Assembly: GCA_002346545.1 (NCBI GenBank)
Contig: DEAA01000011.1
Span: forward strand, 62,102 to 126,101
Origin: Acidobacteria bacterium UBA2994
Lineage (GTDB): Bacteria > Acidobacteriota > Vicinamibacteria > Vicinamibacterales > UBA8438
Length of the DNA stretch: 64,000 nucleotides
Direction of reading: 5' to 3'
Below, in pieces: positions 59,573-64,000 of this stretch. The translations under genes were made by a program, and so were the position numbers. The notes under the pieces are model-generated. The model made no database searches. It had not been told where the DNA came from and worked only from the letters and a program-made list of their open reading frames with translations. How positions within the stretch are numbered: position 1 is the first letter of the stretch; the number at the start of each line of letters is the position of its first letter.

Positions 59573-61510
59573 CTACCGCGCCTCAATGATCTGGAACGAG
59601 CGGTGAAGTCGAGCGACTTCACCGGAATCGTGCACGATACGCGCCCGGGCCACGTAGCGACCCGGCTGAAGATCGCCCACATCGACGTCATATCGAAAGA
59701 TACGGCGAGAGGTCTCGGCGACCCCTTGGAACGTGACCGTCGTCTCAGCGCGCACGGGACCCGTGGCATGGTCGGCGATGGCGATGTGCACCTCGGTCTG
59801 ATCCCAAACGGTCGGCGAATCCGCATAGAGCTCGGTGTAGGCCGACAGGCGATCGCCAGACACGCGTGCCTCAACCGGCGCCTCGACCGTAGCCCCCGTC
59901 TCGGACCGATCGGCTACCACGAGGTCACCCACTGCGAGGGGGCCGGTCGAACGCACTTCGGCGCGCATCGGATGCTCAACGCTGCCCCGCTGTCCAATGT
60001 CGTCGACGACCGCGAGCCGCAGCTCATACTGCCCCGGGGGAACACTAACCTGGAACGAGGTCTCCATGACCGGTCCATTCGCGGTGTAGGTTGGCTGGAC
60101 GTTAACCTGTTGCTGTCCGGTCCAAACCGACCTCCCGTCTGAGTCACGCAGCACGACGCCGAACGTCAATGGACCGAGGGCGTCGCCGCCAACCTCGGTG
60201 GCCACCAAGACTCGCATCCGCTCGGTCTCGACATCGTGATGCACATAGGTCGCAACCCGCATGGGAAGCTCCAGCACCGAGAAAGGCGACCGCAACATCC
60301 GAGCGAGGCGCTCGTCGACGCTCTGGCTGGCTTCGTCCTCAGCGAAGCTGATCTCTTGTCGAGCGCGCACACGCACATCGTCGCGCGCGACCGAGACGGT
60401 GATCGGACGACGCTCCACATCCCGATCGGTAGGACCGAGCTGCACACCAAGCAGGTAATAGCCGGACAGCTCGCGCTCCAGTTGCTCGAACAACGGAGTC
60501 GGGTTGTACTGGGCCCGCATCACCCGAGCGCCGGTCAACGCCGCAAGCTCCAGCAGACCCTGCTCTTTTTGGCGTCGATCATCACGCGCTGTCTCCTGAT
60601 ACGACGCCGCAGTCATGTCGATGAGCGGTTCGGCCACCATCATCAAGTAAAACGATGTGCGGGACGCCGCGGCTCGCCGCTGGATCTCGCGCAGCGCAAA
60701 CTGGTCTTCGATAATCAGGCCACCTGAAATCCATACCAGGGTGTTCGGCCCCTCAAGCTCCTCCATCGATTCGAGCAACGTCTCAAGCCCACGACGCGCG
60801 TTGACGCTGTCGTTCTGCGTCTCCTGCACGATCCGGCGGCTACGATTTCGGATAGTCGACAAACATCCCTGGTCGTTCTCGGCCTCGTCCCCACAAAGAC
60901 GTCTGGCCACGAGGATCTCCGTACCCCGATCCCCGAACTGGGCGATCCGGAAGGCCTCACCGAGCCCGATGTCCACATCCCGTCGACGCGTGCCAAGCCC
61001 TGACAGGCCCGCGAGTGCGCGACGGACGCGGTCATGGTCAGACGTGAAGTCAATATGAAGCCCGTACGGGATCACGGCAAGGCCAACCCGGTCGGCTCGA
61101 CCCAGACTGTCGACGAACTCCGCCGCGGCACGCATAACGTGCCGCCCCTCGCCAAAGTAAATGCTCTCTTCGTCGACGGCAATCACGACCAACCGACCGG
61201 GCACATGCTCCGTATTCGATGTGAGGACCAAGTCCTCAGCACCCTGCAACTCCACCTGCCCGTCACCCGGCTGTGACCGTAGCGGAATGAACTGCGCCTG
61301 GACTACAGGACGGGCCTCGCCGTCGACGGTGACCGTGAAATCCGAAGCCGCCAGATCCGTAACCGGATAGCTGTCCTCGTCGACGACGGTGACATCCACC
61401 TGGATAAGGTCGACGCCACTGCGGAAAGTTGGACGCTGCTGCGCTAAGGCACCAGCGCTCAAAACGACCACAAAAATGGAAACAAGAGCGATCCGAGCGT
61501 TCCTGAACAT
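59573..61510 (-). CDS. VWFA-related secreted acidobacterial protein
   Basis: A 645-residue protein from the ATG at 61510, where a signal peptide starts (MFRNARIALVSIFVVVLSAG, ALAQ). It matches the VWFA-related domain expanded in Acidobacteria: N-terminal VDLIQVDVTVVDEDSYPVTD and LAASDFTVTVDGEARPVVQA, the von Willebrand A-type fold from about 110 to 350 (GRLVVIAVDEESIYFGEG, NTLVWISGGLIIEDQFA), SGYYLLGVQLGPTDRDV, then a C-terminal beta-rich region. The MIDAS motif reads DEESI rather than D-x-S-x-S, so metal-dependent ligand binding may be altered. Function is unknown in the family. No Shine-Dalgarno. Monocistronic. Confidence 0.88.
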   Translation of the reverse strand: MFRNARIALVSIFVVVLSAGALAQQRPTFRSGVDLIQVDVTVVDEDSYPVTDLAASDFTVTVDGEARPVVQAQFIPLRSQPGDGQVELQGAEDLVLTSNTEHVPGRLVVIAVDEESIYFGEGRHVMRAAAEFVDSLGRADRVGLAVIPYGLHIDFTSDHDRVRRALAGLSGLGTRRRDVDIGLGEAFRIAQFGDRGTEILVARRLCGDEAENDQGCLSTIRNRSRRIVQETQNDSVNARRGLETLLESMEELEGPNTLVWISGGLIIEDQFALREIQRRAAASRTSFYLMMVAEPLIDMTAASYQETARDDRRQKEQGLLELAALTGARVMRAQYNPTPLFEQLERELSGYYLLGVQLGPTDRDVERRPITVSVARDDVRVRARQEISFAEDEASQSVDERLARMLRSPFSVLELPMRVATYVHHDVETERMRVLVATEVGGDALGPLTFGVVLRDSDGRSVWTGQQQVNVQPTYTANGPVMETSFQVSVPPGQYELRLAVVDDIGQRGSVEHPMRAEVRSTGPLAVGDLVVADRSETGATVEAPVEARVSGDRLSAYTELYADSPTVWDQTEVHIAIADHATGPVRAETTVTFQGVAETSRRIFRYDVDVGDLQPGRYVARARIVHDSGEVARLHRSFQIIEAR

Positions 61511-61717
61511 CTGTCTAAAAGTATGACACGTCGACCAGCGATCGACCGCGTCGCCCTGTGTACTTCCACTCTCTGCTGCCAGGAGGGCAGCTCCATCACA
61601 GATCCTCTGCTGGTGCTCGATGCCTATTTGAGCTTGGCCGAGGGGTTCTGGACGACGAGCGAGGGGCGACCGGGCGGTTCTAGATGCGCTCACCGAGGAC
61701 CGTCCCGCCCAGACTCC

Positions 61718-62920
61718 TCAGAAACTGTAGCCGTCTGGCGAATACGCCACTGCCCCAGGGAAGAAAACGTTCTCGACGATCGAGCGTCCCATGTAGACCG
61801 GTGAGGTCGCAGTGCGGTTCTGCGCCAGCGTGCGCATGAAGACGTCCTCGCGCTCCGGCGCGGGGATCCCCGTTTCCAGACAAGTCCGGACGATACCTGC
61901 CATCTCTTCCGGCACGTCCCACTGCGGGTAGTGGCCGGCCGTGGGCAGCAGCCAGTAGCTGCTCTCGACCGGCCGCTTGTCGAGATAGGTGTGCCAGATG
62001 TGGTTGCCGATGCGCGGCGGGTTCGGCGTGTCGAGCAGCCCCCAGATCAGCGCGGTCGGTACCGGGCTTTCACGCAGGTTGTCCAGCCAGTGATACTCGT
62101 TAGCGGCCCGTTCGAGCAGATACTTCCCGACGAAGAACCGCGCTCCCACGCCATCGTTGAACGCCTGAATGTCGGCGTTGGCCACCTGCCGCGGTCTGCC
62201 TTCCGTCACGCGCGGCCGGTTCGGCCGGGGCGGCGGCTCCGGTCCCAGCTGGTGACCGAGACCCTGCCGGCGCTCGGCGTGCTGCCAAAACCGTCCCTGT
62301 CCCAGGTTGGTCAACGGCAGGAAAAGTCCGCCGTTCGAGATGAAGTGATACGTGATCTCGTAGGGCTTCTCTTCACGCAGGTAATTGCCCAGGAATGCGA
62401 ACCCGACGCTGCCGCCCCGGTCGTGAGTCAGCAAATGGAAGCTAGGCAGCCTCACGATCTCCCGCACGAAGTAATCGACGAGTTGGGCGTCGTCCGCCAG
62501 CATGTACGAGTAGCCGTCTTGTGGCTTGTCAGAAAAACCGAATCCGGGAAAGTCGAGCGTGGCGATGAAGTAGTCTTTTTCGAGGGAGGCAATCATCTCC
62601 CGGAAGTCAAAGCTAGAGGTGGGATAGCCGTGCAGGATCACGAGCGCGGGGTTCGAACGGTCGCCAAAGGTACGGTAGAACACCTGCACCTGACGCCCCT
62701 CGTTGTTCCGGGTGGTCGAAGTCCACTCGAAGTAGGCGCCGTTGCGATACCAGTCTTCGGCCAGCGGAGAATAGAAGGTGAAGCCGTTAGGTAACGCCAA
62801 CGGCTGTGCGCCGGTGGGCGCGCTCGGGGCAACTTCCAGAGGACCGACAGAGCGCGCCCGGACGGGAGTCGCGAGCACGGGACTGGCCGCTGCAAGCCTC
62901 AAGAATGATCGTCTGTCCAT
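61718..62920 (-). CDS. Tat-exported alpha/beta hydrolase, haloalkane-dehalogenase/epoxide-hydrolase-like
   Basis: A 400-residue protein. Tat signal DRRSFLRLAAASPVLATPV. The core has LVILHGYPTSSFDFREMI (oxyanion), LDFPGFGFSDKPQDGYSYML, the nucleophile Asp167 in LTHDRGGSVGFAFLGNY, and the base His in LPTAGHYPQWDVPEEM. HDRGG with Asp is the haloalkane dehalogenase/epoxide hydrolase pattern rather than a serine esterase. A proline-rich insert GPEPPPRPNRPRVTEGRPRQ lies in the cap, and about 55 residues extend past the usual C-terminus. Substrate unknown. Start codon is only 37 bp from the divergent gene at 62958, with a palindrome between them. Confidence 0.85.
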   Translation of the reverse strand: MDRRSFLRLAAASPVLATPVRARSVGPLEVAPSAPTGAQPLALPNGFTFYSPLAEDWYRNGAYFEWTSTTRNNEGRQVQVFYRTFGDRSNPALVILHGYPTSSFDFREMIASLEKDYFIATLDFPGFGFSDKPQDGYSYMLADDAQLVDYFVREIVRLPSFHLLTHDRGGSVGFAFLGNYLREEKPYEITYHFISNGGLFLPLTNLGQGRFWQHAERRQGLGHQLGPEPPPRPNRPRVTEGRPRQVANADIQAFNDGVGARFFVGKYLLERAANEYHWLDNLRESPVPTALIWGLLDTPNPPRIGNHIWHTYLDKRPVESSYWLLPTAGHYPQWDVPEEMAGIVRTCLETGIPAPEREDVFMRTLAQNRTATSPVYMGRSIVENVFFPGAVAYSPDGYSF

Positions 62921-62921
62921 G

Positions 62922-62938
62922 GCGCCAAATTATGGCGC
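62922..62938. promoter_or_regulatory. Palindrome in the 37-bp divergent intergenic region
   Basis: GCGCCA (62922-62927), spacer AATTA, TGGCGC (62933-62938) is a perfect 6-bp inverted repeat centred between divergent start codons at 62920 and 62958. It would overlap the ribosome site of the alpha/beta hydrolase and lie just before the start of the other gene. A single dimeric regulator could control both; a translational hairpin is the alternative. Confidence 0.45.
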
Positions 62939-62957
62939 AGCGGAGTATCTTGTTTCT

Positions 62958-64000
62958 ATGACACCCGGGTTCCTTTCGCGTCTCGCCCGCCTGGGCATGC
63001 TAGTGGCAGGCGCCTCGTCTGGCGTCCCGCACGTCGTCGTCTCGGCCCAGCCCGCGCCGGAACTGGCACCTCCGCCAAGCGAGCGTATCGTCATACTGAC
63101 GTTTGCTAACAGCAGCGGCGAACCGGAGCACGAGTGGATCGGGGCCGGCCTCGTCGAAACGATTACGACCGATCTGGAATCGCTGGGAACCTTCCAGGTG
63201 GTTGCGCAGGAGACCACGCGCGCGACCATGCTCGAGAGTGGCGAGAGCGCGCTCGACGACGCCGACGCCGCGGCGCTGGGGCGCGAACTAGACGCGCGCT
63301 GGGTGGTTATGGGCACCTACCAGCAGCGTGCGGGCATGCTGCGCATCTCTGCGCGCTTGATCGACGCGGAGAGTGCAAGGCCCTCCGGGACAGTGACGGC
63401 GAATGGCACACTGGACGAGATCTTCGACCTGCAGGACCGAGTCGCGCGGGCACTGGCGGCCGACCTACGGGCGGACAGCACGTCGCCAGCGACCGAAGCG
63501 ACATCAGGCCGCCGGGCGGGTCTCGACGTCTCGACGGGCGAGAGAGCGCTCAACAGGTCTAGGACCGCCGTCGTCGGTTCCGGAGCCGGGGTTGGCGGCA
63601 CGCTCGACTTGGGCGGCCAGGAGAACACCGCCCCAGCGGCCAACGACGCGGAACCACTGACTGCCGAGCTGCCCCCCGGTGAGCGCTACCGGGTAGAACC
63701 GACCCGCGTCGACACCGCCCCGCGGCTCGACGGCAGCCTCAACGACGAGGTCTGGCTACAAGCAGCCATCATCGACGACTTCGTCCAACAGGAGCCTGCG
63801 GAGGGTGCCCCGGCGACCGAGCGCACAGTGGTGCGCCTGATCTACAACTCGAGCGCCCTCTACATCGGCGTCGAAGCCTACGACAGGCACCCTGGGGGCG
63901 TCGTGGCGACGGAGAAACGGCGCGACTCACGTCGGCTGCTCGACGAAGATAACTTCCAGGTCATTCTCGACACCTTCCACGACCGCCGATCGGGCTACAT
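62958..64000 (+). CDS. TolB/FlgO-like N-terminus fused to CBM9/DUF5916-type protein (partial, 3' end outside window)
   Basis: At least 347 codons, continuing beyond the window. A leader (MTPGFLSRLARLGMLVAGAS, SGVPHVVVSAQ) is followed by a FlgO/TolB-like domain at about 43-170: RIVILTFANSSGEPEHEWIG, AGLVETITTDLESLGTFQVV, AALGRELDARWVVMGTYQQR, LRISARLIDAESA. After a Gly/Ala-rich linker (about 175-235) a carbohydrate-binding-9-like/DUF5916 domain starts (RVDTAPRLDGSLNDEVWLQA, VRLIYNSSALYIGVEAYD, LLDEDNFQVILDTFHDRRSG). DUF5916 proteins are usually large outer-membrane beta-barrels with an N-terminal CBM9-like domain. The added regulator-type TolB domain is uncommon in that context. Divergent from the Tat hydrolase. 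Confidence 0.85.
   Translation, partial: MTPGFLSRLARLGMLVAGASSGVPHVVVSAQPAPELAPPPSERIVILTFANSSGEPEHEWIGAGLVETITTDLESLGTFQVVAQETTRATMLESGESALDDADAAALGRELDARWVVMGTYQQRAGMLRISARLIDAESARPSGTVTANGTLDEIFDLQDRVARALAADLRADSTSPATEATSGRRAGLDVSTGERALNRSRTAVVGSGAGVGGTLDLGGQENTAPAANDAEPLTAELPPGERYRVEPTRVDTAPRLDGSLNDEVWLQAAIIDDFVQQEPAEGAPATERTVVRLIYNSSALYIGVEAYDRHPGGVVATEKRRDSRRLLDEDNFQVILDTFHDRRSGY

Noticed and set aside
59366..60142. Plus-strand open frame of 258 codons
   Set aside because: Runs into the antisense of the VWFA gene; no family features, signal or convincing start context.
1..64000. tRNA, rRNA, CRISPR array, transposase, phage or integrase signals
   Set aside because: No clover-leaf motif, repeat-spacer pattern or mobile-element protein was found on either strand by eye.

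Overview
This high-GC window reads like a chromosomal piece of an Acidobacteriota genome, most likely a free-living or marine/host-associated Vicinamibacteria-type heterotroph (inference). The pointers are a VWFA-related secreted protein of the kind expanded in Acidobacteria, a TolB/FlgO-DUF5916-type protein, DUF1592/DUF1552 pairs, several secreted PQQ propellers, and many copies of an uncharacterised secreted family (called here the CHEGN family). I saw no tRNA, rRNA, CRISPR array, insertion sequence, phage gene or replication origin.

Layout. 1-5217 (minus): two DUF1592-type c-haem proteins around a Tat-exported DUF1552 protein. 5721-7602: CHEGN paralogue P1 and a convergent secreted esterase. 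7760-12579 (plus): secreted VOC protein, PQQ dehydrogenase, secreted metallo-beta-lactamase (MBL) fold hydrolase and Tat-exported enolase-superfamily dehydratase. 12564-19470 (minus): PEP-utilising phosphotransferase, second quinoprotein and a Ski2-like helicase. 19587-20630: P2. 20668-29605 (minus): a nine-gene tight cluster read in the order P6, P5, phosphotriesterase-like lipoprotein, CitMHS transporter, AtuA (DUF1446), AtuA-like small protein, P4, P3 and a GT2 glycosyltransferase. 29719-31942 (plus): GDSL hydrolase and MBL hydrolase. 31950-39075: YceI-like protein, a decayed ankyrin gene, exonuclease III, epoxide-hydrolase-like lipoprotein, sirtuin, propeller lipoprotein, homocysteine methyltransferase, DUF1326 and DUF2182. 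39286-45248 (minus): a PQQ propeller fused to a cupredoxin, translationally coupled to a 1301-residue propeller/dihaem protein. 45340-50032 (plus): MBL hydrolase, DinB, parvulin, HupE/UreJ and P7. 50108-54620 (minus): SDR, ketosynthase-like/DUF35, thiolase and a frameshifted EamA exporter. 54730-58388: bicupin, FadA-like thiolase and a divergent CoA-transferase pair. 58633-64000: cytochrome c-prime-like protein, VWFA protein, Tat alpha/beta hydrolase and the start of the TolB/DUF5916-type protein.

Together the genes describe a periplasm-centred oxidative catabolic lifestyle. Quinoproteins, c-haem proteins and a cupredoxin would carry electrons; exported hydrolases, MBL enzymes, cupins and an enolase-superfamily enzyme would process organic substrates; a CitMHS permease and CoA-linked enzymes (AtuA, thiolases, SDR, CoA transferase) would take up and degrade the products. 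The seven CHEGN proteins, with signal peptides and two invariant cysteines each, recur beside these enzymes and are the strongest candidate for an undescribed component. Two near-identical palindromes at putative promoters (5249-5266 and 7724-7741) suggest a shared regulator for the DUF1592/DUF1552 and VOC/PQQ operons.
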